From the NCBI GenBank assembly GCA_032622095.1, contig CP136066.1:195598816-195662815 (forward strand): 64,000 nt of DNA, in the 5' to 3' direction. The first letter of the stretch is position 1, and each line of letters starts with the position of its first letter. Shown piece after piece: positions 36,324-47,898 of the stretch. This stretch comes from Siphonodentalium dalli. Lineage: Eukaryota > Mollusca > Scaphopoda > Gadilida > Siphonodentaliidae. The position numbers and the translations under genes are program-made. The notes under the pieces were generated by a model. That model was given only the letters and a program-made list of their open reading frames with translations, did no database searches and had not been told where the DNA came from.

Positions 36324-36471
36324 AAGAAATAAATACACGGTGTATCGGTGTGTATGGTCAAGTTTTACCACAAAAAACTGATTGTAGGACTCATCTACGC
36401 GTCGTCCTACAATCAGTTTTTTGTGGTACAACTTGACCATACACACCGATACACCGTGTATTTATTTCTTA
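36324..36471. repeat. 148-bp right-end palindrome of element B
   Basis: Arms from 'aagaaataaatacacggtgt' to its complement 'acaccgtgtatttatttctt' around 'actcatctacgcgtcgt'. Nearly identical to 17981-18128. A diverged left arm also appears at 35270-35335 ('aagaaataattgcacggtgt'). Confidence 0.95.
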
Positions 36472-36952
36472 AATGTAGGCAGTTGCGGACAAGCCACATA
36501 GATGAACACTACTGTGCAGCGCAATTTAAGTACCTTCGACAATTTGCAATTGATGCTGGACATGAAGATGATGTCTTGTTGTTTGCAGATGACAAAGCCA
36601 AAATACCAATAGGAGAAACAGGTAAATATTTATATACTTTACTGTACGCATTCAGAGTGCCGGCTCTACAAGTCTGGCGAATACACAGAATACATGGAAT
36701 GGTTACTTATAACTCACGCATAAAAACCAAAATGAAGAACGAACTCATCTTCACTTTACACATTTTTGCATGAGTTTTATATTTGAACTCTGTATTGTAT
36801 GTTATTTATACTGTTTTAGTATTAATTATATATCATATTTTTGCTTTGAACAACCTATTATGGACCTCAGTTAATATCAATCCAACCTCGACTGATAATT
36901 AACCCACTAAACTCTGCTGATAACCCACCAAACTCGGCTGATATCAGTTGCA

Positions 36953-37541
36953 ACGTCACCAGATGAAGGGTAATGTTTACGTCCCATGTAACAACCATTC
37001 GGGGGTGCAGTGATATTCCGATATGACGACACCAGATGAAGGGTAATGTTTACGTCCCATGTAACAACCATTTGGGGGATGCAGTGATATTCCGATATGA
37101 CGACACCAGATGAAGTGTAATGTTTACGTCCCATGTAACAACCATTTGGGGGATGCAGTGATATTCCGATATGACGACACCAGATGAAGTGTAATGTTTA
37201 CGTCCCATGTAACAACCATTTTGGGGATGCAGTGATATTCCGATATGACGACACCAGATGAAGGGTAATGTTTACGTCCCAATGTAACAACCATTTGGGG
37301 GATGCAGTGATATTCCGATATGACGACACCAGATGAAGGGTAATGTTTACGTCCCATGTAACAACCATTTGGGGGATGCAGTGATATTCCGATATGACGA
37401 CACCAGATGAAAAGTAATGTTTACGTCCCATGTAACAACCATTTGGGGGATGCAGTGATATTCCGATATGACGACACCAGCTGAAGGGTAATGTTTACGT
37501 CCCATGTAACAACCATTTGGGGGATGCAGTGATATTCCGAT
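36953..37541 (+). repeat. 74-bp minisatellite, eight units
   Basis: Units of 74 bp such as 'ccagatgaagggtaatgttt' recur at 36958, 37032, 37106, 37180, 37254, 37329, 37403 and 37477, with very low divergence and one 75-bp unit. The array lies in an intron of the DDE-like pseudogene. Because 74 is not a multiple of three, minus-strand frames cycle through the same peptides and are not genes. Confidence 0.97.
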
Positions 37542-37970
37542 AATTTATTATATTGAATTAATGGCGAGTGTTTCATGCCATTTCCACCTGGAGATAACTC
37601 CATAAATTCGGATGGAAATCGTGAATATCTACTTGGACATACATGTATAACGTATGTAGACATACACACAGTTTCCAACTCGTCAATATCTTGTGTATAA
37701 GCTAGTGAATTTGATTATAACTACCTTATCCATTCAATCTTATATATACATCAATGAACTTACATTATAATTGAAGTAATGGTATCACCATGTTTGATTT
37801 AATTAATAACAAGTTTATTATGGGCCCTTAAAAGTTTGAGCCCCAAATTGTAACCTGTGCTGAGAAAATCTTCGGTCTCAGACTGATATGAAATTACCTC
37901 GGGCTGATATCTCGGCCGATATCAAACGAACCAAGTGATAACCTCTAAATATAACTTTAAATATTGTCAG
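37542..37970. other. Intron of the DDE-like pseudogene
   Basis: No further feature is visible between the minisatellite and the acceptor at 37970. Confidence 0.5.
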
Positions 37971-38425
37971 GCATCAGTGTATCAGCTGGTGTCCACGGAA
38001 AGCGAACATTAACCCCGAGTGAAACCATTCTTGTGGCGGCAGATCGTGACATCACTAAGTGTTCCTTAACACCATCGGTCACACTGCTATGTGACATTCC
38101 GAAAGATGCATCATCTTCATTTGTGCAGGGGCATGTCATTACGACAATAAATGACAGTGTTTTTAAGGGAAGCATCCCATGGAGGCATGCTGCCAATTGG
38201 GTGAGGATCCTGAGTAACTACGAACAAAAGACACTTGTTATAATTATGGACCCACCATCGGAACAATTTGGAGTTGGTCAGATTATCTTTAATCTGCCTG
38301 TTCAAAGTTTTGAACTTGGAAATGCTTGTTGCTGTGAGGTGCGCACCAGGACAGTCCGACACGAACCCCGTAGAAAGGGTCATGTCGTTGCTGAACATGG
38401 GGATCCAGAATTTTTCACTAGAAAG

Positions 38426-39248
38426 GTATTTCATAGATATTTCTCATCGGCCATCAACACCAACATTTTGTAGGATAAATTCAAGCAATACACATGGAAA
38501 TGATTATGATAATTATCAAGTTATCAGATATTTGACACGCTAATCACCAGAATATTAGAAAAACTCTCTAAACAAAAATGGAAACAAATTGGTATTGTGA
38601 AAATTTATAAGATGCATATTTGATTTGATCCCATATATAACAAATAAACACCTACCGGTATATTAAGATCATCATATTTTCTTTTTTGTGCGGAAAATTT
38701 TGAGGATTTAATGTTTTAGGATAAAAGTCACTCCAATGATATATATATATATATACATGAATACACTTTACCTGTACCATTAGTTACGCATGTCAGTAAA
38801 GTGTAATAGCTGTAACTAAACATTAAATTGCATATTATATCATTTCTATAAACATGAATAAACATGACTATGTGGTTAGGTCCTGTCCAGGCCATTCCGG
38901 TCTGGTACCCTTGCCGGGACGAGTCCATTTTTTAAAGTGGTCCAGTCCACTTACATGTGATTAATTTACCCTTTTAGCAAAGTGTTCATCGTATACATGG
39001 AAAATAATGTTTATTTGTATATCAAAACAAGGTGTGCAAACAATGTTTGGAGAGTAAGATTGTAATTGAACAGCATAGTTATTTTGTTTCCTGTCAGGGT
39101 ACATGGTGTCTTCTTCCAGGCCTGCAATTTATATTCAACCGAACTTGCTTCAGTGGCAAGGTTGAATATAATTTACAGGCTGTGAACACGACATTTTTTG
39201 CGGTCAAGTCCGCATCACTAATTCTGAGCGACTTTTTAAAAATTTCAG
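38426..39248. other. Intron of the DDE-like pseudogene
   Basis: AT-rich, with a short TA run near 38741-38752. 39119-39180 holds an inverted pair ('ctgcaatttatattcaacc' and 'ggttgaatataatttacag'). No exon is recognised. Confidence 0.5.
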
Positions 39249-39566
39249 AACACCAATGGATGACAGTGAAAAGGCAGCAAAATCTTGCAATTCAATGAAG
39301 GATATAAGGAAGAAAAACCTCAACAAAGCATGGGCTAAATCAGTGGAAGAAGTAAGGGCCACAATTAAACAGCGGTTTGAGAAATTAAAATTGAAGGATA
39401 AGAATGGAGGTATTGGAAACACTGAGTGGTGCAGACATTGAACTGCTGATTGATAGATACAGCAATGCCCTAAATAATCAACTCCGTAACCACATCATAA
39501 TTATGGGTAACTTTTCAGGATTTAGTTGGAAATATGGCTTGTTGTCATTCATCGGAAAGCTCTCAT

Positions 39567-40540
39567 TGTGTATAGACGTAACCGTGAATTGGACTAAAAT
39601 GAAACTAAATACATACAAATAAAATCACCCAAATTCAGAGCGAGAGTGCTCAATTGGGGTCAGAACTATTAAGAAACTGACCACTGTGCAAACACATATA
39701 ACAGAATATAAAAAAGACAGCAATACTGCATTGGGAACAGCCAAGTTATAAATTCTGCATAAAATTAATCACAAGAAAAAATAATTTAATTTAACAAGAC
39801 TGTGACATACCATAATATTATAAGTAGCTGTCAAACAAGCATCCTGAATGATTGATAAGATATTTATAAAATCTGTTGAATCTGGCGTGAATCTTGTCAA
39901 CTTGATGAATTGAGTGGTAAACTAGTCAGCCACTATCCACCCACGATGCAAGGCGTCCCCTCCTCCCAAATGGACAGTTTATCGTTATACATCGTAGTGA
40001 ACTTTGAATACTCCACAACACAGCTCTGCTACTATTTAATGTCTTGTGAGGAGTAACCAATACTGGTGTTTGTACAATAGTTGTTAATTGCCACAGAGCA
40101 TCAGATTGAACTTTCCTTGAACATTCAATCAAGAGAGAGCCACTTATTGGCCCAGTCCTGATTGGTTTAACAGATTTCAATTGTCCAGAAATGCTTTGTA
40201 GTGTTTTATCAATGACAAAAATAGAAGGTCTTTTCACAATTGGGTCAAAGTCAAGAACCAAGTACTGAGGGAATACCACAACATCATTGGAACTTGGCGA
40301 GTCATCATTCTTACAAGCAAGACGTTGTTTTTTTGTTTGAGTTGCCATACAAAAAGCAAAAATATCGATAACTAGCCCAGCAGTCGGGCCGAAGACTGGT
40401 ACATAGCTGAATCGGTGACCCGTTTAGCCACTGCATATAGCAGCCTCCCGGTACATTTCCACAGTGAGACAGGCGTGAACAATACAGGAATCAACACTCA
40501 ACAATCATCAGGATGAACACAAGAGACAACTAAGTTTGTA
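39567..40540 (-). pseudogene. LINE ORF1 pseudogene, copy 2 (internally deleted)
   Basis: The minus-strand frame starts MATQTKKQRLACKNDDSPSS at 40348 and continues through VIDKTLQSISGQLKSVKPIR, GSLLIECSRK, VLVTPHKTLNSSRA, then jumps to sequence equivalent to 7306-7395. The zinc-knuckle segment present in copy 1 (7640-8080) is deleted. The 5' UTR side matches to 40540, and the far side matches to 39567 ('tgtgtatagacgtaaccgtg'). The unbroken TTAA at 40036-40039 is the empty target for the family E insertion seen in copy 1. Confidence 0.85.
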
Positions 40541-41759
40541 CATAGACGAACACTATATGCTGGATATGGCCGGATGAAAAATCTCCACTGTCAAACACAA
40601 TATCCGATTAGGTACATATATGACGTGTTATATTGCTGACTATATATAATATTTCAAATCCGCATTGGACATGGTAAAAAAGTTTTATAAACAACGGCAC
40701 CTCCTAAGATCGCATAGACAAAATTACCTTGCCATGATAGTGAGATGCGGACATAATTGGCATCGCCAGGTATTTACCAGGGCTGCGTCCCTTTATATTA
40801 TCATTGTAATTTGACTTTGGAGTCTCTGTATATTTTATATATATGGAGGAACCCCATCGGTAATTTTAGTTATTACATACCAGTTATGATATACTTTGAT
40901 TTACAAACTCTTTAAATTAGGCGTTGAGAGCATGCGACGCAAGGCATTGCACTCATTTACTTATATTTCAGATGAATGTTTGGCAAGAAGATATTTATAT
41001 AATCCTCACATATGCTAGCGTGACAACTATTGAAATTATTACAACAACTGGGAACCTTCCAGCCATTTGGCAAAAATGTTTATATATGGAGACCATATTC
41101 TGGACATAAACCCAGACATCGTATACGAAGTTAACCGGGTGGATAACTGCAGCCAATATATACATTTCTTTTTTGGCCGGAGGTTTTTCAAGCATAATGA
41201 CAGATACTATACTCAGTGTGTGGTTATAATGTATAAGGTCTGATCGTAACTTTCCATTCAGCAGATGCCAGGACACTAGACACATGTATAAACAGCTCAA
41301 GATTGGACTCCTATATAAGCTTTATAAAATCTACTTTTTTCAAGATATTAATTTTCTTGAAAGTATGGACTAAGATGCACGTGTATTAAATTTTAAACAG
41401 ATAATTAGCCCCCCCCCCCCCCCGGTGACAAGCACCCACAGACCATTTGCTTATGATCATATCTAGTCACACCCCAACTATGTTTAACCTCAATTTCATC
41501 CAAATTAAATTTGTATAATTAATTTCCCAACAACTTTTACTTTTTACACCCGTATTTACACTACTACATTATCAATATAAACCGCATATTTGACTTTAAC
41601 AACATGCAGGGGAGAGTACTCCATAAACGCACGTGAGATAGGTGGTGCTCGTTACGTCTGCATTTGTCAAAAAATCAAAGCCAAACAAGCTTGGTAATCA
41701 AATTTAATAACGTTATTACAAGGTAATTTGGAGGTTATTATTTTCCACGATTATGCAAT
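40541..41759. other. Unassigned stretch
   Basis: A 15-base C run at 41409-41423 is the only notable tract. 41166-41190 ('ttttttggccggaggttttt') resembles 61340-61365, part of a widespread repeat. No gene seen. Confidence 0.45.
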
Positions 41760-42243
41760 ATTATCACCTTCAAAAAAACGGAATTTTCAATTGAACAGTC
41801 CAAACTTGAGTTATCATCCGGAAACCAAAGAAAAAGAAGGAAAATTGAATTTTCTAAGTCGAAAAATGTCCATAACTCTAGGAAAATTCATTGGATCAAA
41901 CTCAAATTCGAACTCAATCTGTATGACTGATCCACATAAAAACGGTATTTGCAATTAAAGGATCCAAACTTGAGATATCATCCGGAAACCGAAAATGTGA
42001 TAAATTTTCTAAGTAAAAAAAAGTTGAAAAAGGGAAATAACTCCATAAAATAACATCGGATCACCAGAATTGCAGAACACCTGTGCACTTGGTTGAGACA
42101 CCTACATACCAAGTTTCAATCAAATCGGATGATCATTACTGGAGTTATAACTCCGGACGCACGGACGGGACGCACGGACGGCTAGACGGGTGGGCGGGGT
42201 GATTACAATAGTCCCCCAAAAATATTTTTTTCGGGGGACAATA
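41760..42243 (+). mobile_element. Family Q element (copy 3)
   Basis: Two subrepeats ('ccaaacttgagttatcatcc', 'gaattttctaagtcgaaaa'), 'ggagttataactccggacg', a GC-rich GGACGG stretch at 42150-42200, and a terminal C5/G5 inverted repeat at 42213-42239 followed by AATAA. Collinear with 30805-31172. Confidence 0.8.
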
Positions 42244-42859
42244 AGGCAGCTCTTAAGAAAGAAATTCCATCAAGAGGTGCGGTATATTATATAGCCTAAC
42301 AATGAATGATACTTATATATTAAGTAACACGATCTTGTTTCTAAATTGAAACAAAATTAAAGAAAACGTGTCTGACATGTTTGTACATGTAAAAATAAAT
42401 AAAACACTATGTATATACATGTAATATTTAATAGTAACTATAATTTGCTTTTTGTCGCTTGCCATTGCTGAATGTGTCGATCTCGTACAGATATGTACAC
42501 AATATAAATGCGTGTAGACTGTATACGTAAAGTGCACATGTACATGTATGCTGTTAACCTGGATATATATGATTTTATAAATTTAATTTAAAAATATAAA
42601 ATAAACGTAAATTGTACCAAATTCTACAGGTTTATAAGGTATGTATATATCTTTTTTTTCCCGTCTGGAGAACCAAGTCTGTAAGCAGTTTTTTTAAGTT
42701 ATTAAAATATACTGGTACGATACGACATCTAAAACTCATTTTTCAGGTGACAGTGCAGCACCATAGTCGAGCTGTCGCATGAAACAACAATATTGTTGTA
42801 CTAGCATATAACTTGTCAGATGCAGATGGTTGTTCTGTGTGTTAGAGGAGAGTTAATGG
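42244..42859. other. Unassigned stretch
   Basis: AT-rich; no coding signature before the piggyBac block at 42860. Confidence 0.5.
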
Positions 42860-43342
42860 GCAATTAGTCGAGACCCCTCAACCCAATGCAATTAAATTGT
42901 ACAATCAACACATGAATGGCATGGACGTACATGATCAAATGCGAAAGAAATACCCAAAGTGGCAGATCGTCAAAGAAATTATTCAAAGTTTATTACGTGG
43001 TTCGTGGTTGATTGTTGTAGGTCTATATGTTACAATATGGTTTCGAGGGGAGTGTTGAAAGGAAAGAAAGGGGTTCAGATGGACCATGCGGATTTTATAC
43101 TTGAACTGGGATAATTGTTAGTTAATGGTTTTACTTGTCGTAAATGGCAGTGTTCCGATAAGCCCGGCGTTAGTAACCACATGAAACTAACACACATGCA
43201 TGTAAACATGCCAGGAAGGCATACACTCTGCAAATCATGTGTTGCAAATCAAATTCATAGGGAGACAGTGTATGGCTGCCCCACCTGTGACATCCACTTA
43301 TGCTCGGGTTGTTTCATTGAGATTCACTCAATTGAGTCATAA
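42860..43342 (+). pseudogene. piggyBac transposase C-terminal pseudogene
   Basis: The frame reads PNAIKLYNQHMNGMDVHDQ then MRKKYP, the conserved 'N..M.GVD..DQ...Y' end of the piggyBac catalytic domain. It runs into stops. In another frame at 43115-43342 is the cysteine-rich C-terminal domain: HTLCKSCVANQ, YGCPTCDIHLCSGCFIEIH, a CxxC...CxxCxxxxCxxC...H zinc-binding pattern that in the family recognises the transposon ends. The end of the gene is TAA just after HSIES. The catalytic DDD residues are not present. Whether it is the lost 3' half of the 29.6 kb relic is undecided. Confidence 0.85.
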
Positions 43343-43741
43343 TTAGCTGGATAATTATAGTTATCTAGCTATTCATGACTCAATGGTGTGCTTCTGAAGA
43401 TAACTGCTCTCTTCCTTGACTTTATTTGTAGGATTTACAATATTACATAAAATATTATAAATATTACAATCTTGTCCCAAATACACTTATTTTACACTTA
43501 TATTTTATCCTTTGGGGTGTCTTTGGATTTTGTGATGGAGTAAGTTATCACTAGTGTAGCATTATGCATGATACACAGCGATAAGCTGGCGCTCGCCATA
43601 ACAAATCTATAAAGCGGCTGAAATCTCTCAAAACCCAGACTTTCCACAGGACAAAAAGGGGACTGCTTTGTGTAAGTAATGGACCAAGAAACACTCTGCC
43701 TTAATTCTATCTCACTTTCTCTCCATTAAATTTAGATATAG

Positions 43742-44042
43742 TAAAGGGGTACTGTACACTAAATTTGGCCATTTGTGGGAACATCTCATTTTATACTCAA
43801 CATAATATATGCAACAAATGAATGAATTTGAGCCATGGATTTATGCAACATACACTCGTGTGCTATATGAACGATGGTAATTATAATGAAAATGAATTTA
43901 TGACTCCATTTATGACTTGAGTGTATTTTGCACTAACCCATGGCTCAAATTGATTTATTTGTTGAACATAATCTTCTGAGTATACAAAGATGGTCCCATA
44001 AACTGAATGGCCGGATTTAGTGTGCAGTAACTAACCCTTTAA
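43742..44042 (+). mobile_element. Family R element, complete (copy 3)
   Basis: Left end 'taaaggggtactgtacacta', right end 'tagtgtgcagtaactaaccc' followed by TTAA at 44039-44042. The ends are inverted repeats extending through 'aaat..ggccatt' and much of the body is a loose palindrome. Non-coding. Confidence 0.8.
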
Positions 44043-45299
44043 CCGTTACTTAGGTGGTCACTTTATTTTTCTCACCTATACATTTGCTTTTTTTCATATA
44101 CCACTTGACCAAACTGTTCATAATGACCAGTATGTCGCAAACAGGGTCAGGATAGATAGTCACTGTGTTACTATGTTTTAGAACACTGAAGAGTTTTAAG
44201 AGTAAGTTTGTGCGTTACATGTGTTTCTCCATTGAATCACTACTAGTGCAGCGGCCAAATCGAAAAATACCTCTAGTTTCGAGATACCCCTACCCACGGT
44301 AGAACAAGTTAAAACCGACTTTTGTTGAAGAAATATATATATTGTTCACGAAAATGATAGTGAACAATAACGGAATTGGTGGTGGCTATTGTCAAATCGA
44401 CGATGAACGATACCCATCTGTGTCTTTTCCCATAAATTCACGATTTTGGTAAAGCGATCCCTGTGGCTATGTCTTAACCTATTTGCCGACATTGTTGTCT
44501 TTCACATTACTAGATCATATCATACATCTACTTGATATGAAAAAAGTGTTGATTAATTTGGATTTTCCTGCCATTTGGAGCCGAAACATTTATTTTTTGC
44601 TGAATACTCTCTTTTTCACAAAAATGTTTTTTTCAAACATTCAAATGGGTATTGCTATAACGCCAACATATTTAAGCCGTCTTGTGTAGCAGTTATCTCA
44701 TAAGCATGTGTAGAAAGAAGTTAACAGAAATTTAGAACGGTTTGCGAAATAATGGATTTTAGCTACCCCTCCCCAAACACGTGTTTGGTCGAAAAATTAC
44801 TTATTTTTGTTAAGAACTTTACCAAACTTCCCAATTTATCATAATGAGACTCAACATGACTCGTTTGCTGACAATTGGGTACGGGGACACTGCTTAAGTG
44901 ATAAAAGACGTGTTCGGGCTTCCATACGCCAAATTACAACACATTATATTTACTATTACCACAGTAAGTATCGCATATCACAAGTACTCCATTCTCGGTT
45001 CAAACATTTATCTCGAGATCTCGAGAAAAAAAGCGATTTTCATGACGCCGTCATTTGTTCAAACTTCGTGAAAAGCATTGAAACCCTGCTGAGCGCGAAA
45101 TATACCCCCACCAGATCGTCTGACACCTCACGGCGACGGGTGTATCAATGACGTAACCAACATTATCTGTATATCAATATATCCAATCAGCCCCAACGAA
45201 ATTATGTTTATCATTGCATCCAATCAGCTCCAACTGGATTACATCCTCACTTTTCCCATACTGTCTTTCACTCCCATATAAATTGTTTACCTCCTGATA
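44043..45299. other. Unassigned stretch with one orphan frame
   Basis: A 114-codon plus-strand frame at 44807-45151 has no recognised domain. It is the longest credible-looking frame not assigned to a repeat here, but I cannot support it as a gene. Confidence 0.4.
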
Positions 45300-46210
45300 G
45301 AACTACCCTATGTTCAAAGCCTCGGTTAAAACTGAGAGCACATCCCTTCAGTTCGTGGTGATTTCATGACTTAAAATAGCATATGTGGTCACCCAAACAG
45401 TTACAATTGCATTTTATTTTATTTAAGTGTCACGGGGTGTCGGGCATCACCACAAACTTATATATCGCATAATGTCGGATATAATACCCATCCGGCCACA
45501 ACATATGTTGATATTGAGAGCATAATCCATTCATTACATGTATCCTAGACTTCAAATAGGGTAGGGGTACATAAAACTGAACATGTGCCAGTCGCTTGTT
45601 GTGGAGTGCCACATGATGCAGGCTTTCGGGAACCAACACGTATGTATATCCTGATAAAAACTAACTTTTGGTCACACCCTCGGTTAATATTGAGATCATA
45701 TCATCTCAGCATGTGGTGTATTCAAGACTTCAAATATGGTAGGGGGTCCACAAAATTTTGCCTTTCTTATTTTCCAGCCACTTTTCGTCAAGTGTTCATG
45801 CTTTCTGAAACGAATCCATCTATATCAACTGTGTACTTCATTATGCATACTCAGTCAATGATGATATTGTTCCAGTTCGTATTGTGATCTGGTCTTCAAA
45901 TTGGGTAGGGGGTAACACAAACTGAAAATCGAATTATTTATTTTCAGGTCTCTTTTTGTAAAGTATCCCTGGCTGTCGGTACCAACACATCTTTAGCAAT
46001 TGTGTATTTCCCGATAGAATAGCAATTTGTTCTGATCGTCGTTTGACATTGAGAGCACATCAATTCAGTTAGTGATGGCACTAACTGAATTGATCAACCA
46101 CTCAGTTTAAGTTTAAGGGCATATTACTTCAGTTCATGGTGTGTTAAAGATATTATTGGGTCTCCCAAAACAGTGAGTATTCGCTTTTCTCATTTGCCAA
46201 CCACTTTTTG
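45300..46210 (+). repeat. Degenerate ~180-bp tandem array
   Basis: Landmarks such as 'cggttaa.a.tgagagcaca', 'gacttcaaatagggtagggg' and 'ccactttttgtaaagtg' recur about every 170-190 bp between 45320 and 46200 (five or six units). Divergence is high, so the array is old. Frames within it are not conserved. Confidence 0.6.
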
Positions 46211-46638
46211 TAAAGTGACCCATACATTCAAGAGAGCTTTCCGATGAATGGCAACAAGCCATATTTCCGACTAAAACCTGAAAAGTTACCCATAATTATG
46301 CTGTGGTTAAGTCGATTAATTAGAGCATTACTGTAGGTAACTAGATTACTCGGCATCCAGGATAACATGCTACCTTTGTGATATCGATATGAGTCAATAT
46401 AGCTAACATCAAACACTGTTTTCAACGAATGTCCATTACTCGCAAGACGACACGCGAGTCCACGGCCAGTCGGTCACGATCCGTTCATTTTCTAGAAAGG
46501 GACTGTTTGATTTATTCTTTTATCTTAGAAGCCAGTGTTGTGGAATGACGTTGAGTGCATTAAGTTCCATTTGTAACTTTATCCATTGAGAGTTTAATTA
46601 TATCCGGTGTATAAATTTACGTGCCATTGCAGTCTAAG

Positions 46639-47160
46639 TTAAAGACACAGGCGGCGTTCGTTGCAGAAATATTCATATTTGTTCAAATCGCCAACAGAAG
46701 GAATTTTGAAATATATATAGCTTTGTTTATATGCCAAACATAATCAGCGTGTAAATAGTATATTGTTGTCAAGACGTACGATGGTGTACGTAAACAAGAG
46801 CCTGCTCGTGTTACAGAAGTTTTGCTTCTGTTTACATAACACAGCGCAATTATATTGGTTAATCACACACAAATGATATAAACGCTCTTTATTATTTCCA
46901 TATCAGGAAAACAGTAACAAAAAACGCTCTTTATGTTTACCATATCCGGATCTAAACAAAAGCCAGGTTCCGTAACGTTTTTTGCTTGTTTACATAACAC
47001 AGGAAAAACATTTGACAATAACATACTGTTTATGCTATATTTCTGATTGCTATAAGAACAAAGTTTGTCTATATTTTACTATTCTTTCTGTTTATGGCGG
47101 TTTTTGGCGGAGGTGAATAATTTAACAGCATACCACCACCAACGCCGCCCGTATATTTAA
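46639..47160 (+). mobile_element. Family K element, TTAA-flanked (copy 1)
   Basis: TTAA at 46639-46642 followed by AGACACAGGCGGCGTT; right end AACGCCGCCCGTATAT followed by TTAA at 47157-47160. The ends are inverted repeats of about 18 bp. Interior landmarks are 'ttgcagaaatattcatattt', 'aaacgctctttattatttcc', 'tctgtttatggcgg'. Non-coding, 522 bp. Confidence 0.9.
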
Positions 47161-47186
47161 CTACAGACCCATATAAAAAAAATCAA

Positions 47187-47530
47187 CATATCCGCGTGCA
47201 CATAATCGACCTATAATGTGAAATAGCTACATGGTGTCATTATTTGATTCTGAAATAAGCAGATAATGGAGTTATAGCCGTTATTTCGTTTTATGGCGTG
47301 GGCCACAGTGAAAACACGTGTTCACGAGCATACACCTGAAATGTTGTTCGTTGGCTTATTGTCTCATTGTCCGAACATATTCTGCTCAGAATCGCCTCAT
47401 TATGTATGAGTCGATAATGTGAATAAAAAGCTCTCATTTTCAGCTCATTATCGACTCAAAATGAGGCAATTCGAAGCAGATTATCTACCTAAAACAAGAT
47501 TTGTATACACAGATAAAGTGCTGATAAATA
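47187..47530 (+). repeat. Family H repeat
   Basis: 'caacatatccgcgtgcacat' through 'gcgtgggccacagtgaaaa' to 'gataaagtgctg'. It begins 27 bp after a K element. Confidence 0.75.
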
Positions 47531-47898
47531 CGTATAGTATCAAATTATGTCAAAAGTTATGGTTATTCTGTTTTTGGGTAGAACATTGGATTTTAATGGA
47601 AAATCGTCATTTTCGTTTATAAAACCAGTGAACAGAAATTTGACTCGAATAAAGTTTTAAGAGTTGATGGTCCTAAACTGTAGCAATTCACTCACCACCA
47701 AGATATGTTATATATCAAAATGTTCGGCTGTATGTAGGGACAAATACACTGGTATAGCCATAAACAAAAATCAGTACGAGCTGGGATTGTTAGGGTAAAA
47801 ACAGTTTTTCATAACTACAATCAGTGAAAACTCCAATCCAAAAATAGAAATAACAGTTCACCCTGATTGTTGGCGATGACTGAATTAGACGACATAAT

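Larger units (their letters stand above)
31932..36472 (+). mobile_element. Element B: 4.5 kb Crypton-like tyrosine-recombinase element
   Basis: Boundaries come from comparison with the deleted copy A: shared sequence starts at 31932 ('attgtaatacgaccctgcc') and stops at about 36472. TTGTAATACGAC at 31933-31944 is inverted at 36312-36323; a 148-bp palindrome (36324-36471) follows. Inside are a spliced DUF3504/Crypton-type recombinase gene (32211-35154) and an internal array of hairpin-forming repeats. The motif GTACCACAAAA, or its complement, occurs about eight times in exact or near-exact form. The element lies in an intron of the DDE-like pseudogene, and its right end abuts the acceptor of exon 36479. 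Not clear: whether the palindrome is part of the mobile unit or a separate rider. Confidence 0.8.
36479..39470 (+). pseudogene. DDE-like family pseudogene, three downstream exons
   Basis: Exon 36479-36621 encodes RTSHIDEHYCAAQFKYLRQF and ADDKAKIPIGET (donor gtaaat, phase 1). Exon 37971-38425 encodes ISVSAGVHGKR, AADRDITKCSLTPSV, IPWRHAANWV, then (after an indel near 38250) HRNNLELVRLSLICLFKV and CAPGQSDTNPVERVMSLLN (donor gtattt, phase 2). Exon 39249-39470 encodes TPMDDSEKAAKSCNSMKDIR with a frameshift near 39405. All junction phases agree, so the exon order is secure. The family is uncharacterised to me. By analogy with Tc1-like DDE enzymes, the degraded D-G-G-P-D-H site and the NPVE motif could be the second Asp and the catalytic Glu; this is inference. 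The 3' end is lost into repeat sequence shared with 46220-46300. Confidence 0.65.

Noticed and set aside
36907-37678. Series of minus-strand frames with repeated peptides
   Set aside because: They arise from the 74-bp minisatellite; the unit is not a multiple of three and copies shift frame.
37541-37970. Possible CRISPR-like array at 36953-37541
   Set aside because: Repeats are directly adjacent with no unique spacers; this is an animal minisatellite.
44807-45151. 114-codon plus-strand frame
   Set aside because: No recognisable motif and no second copy in the window; left as unassigned rather than called a gene.
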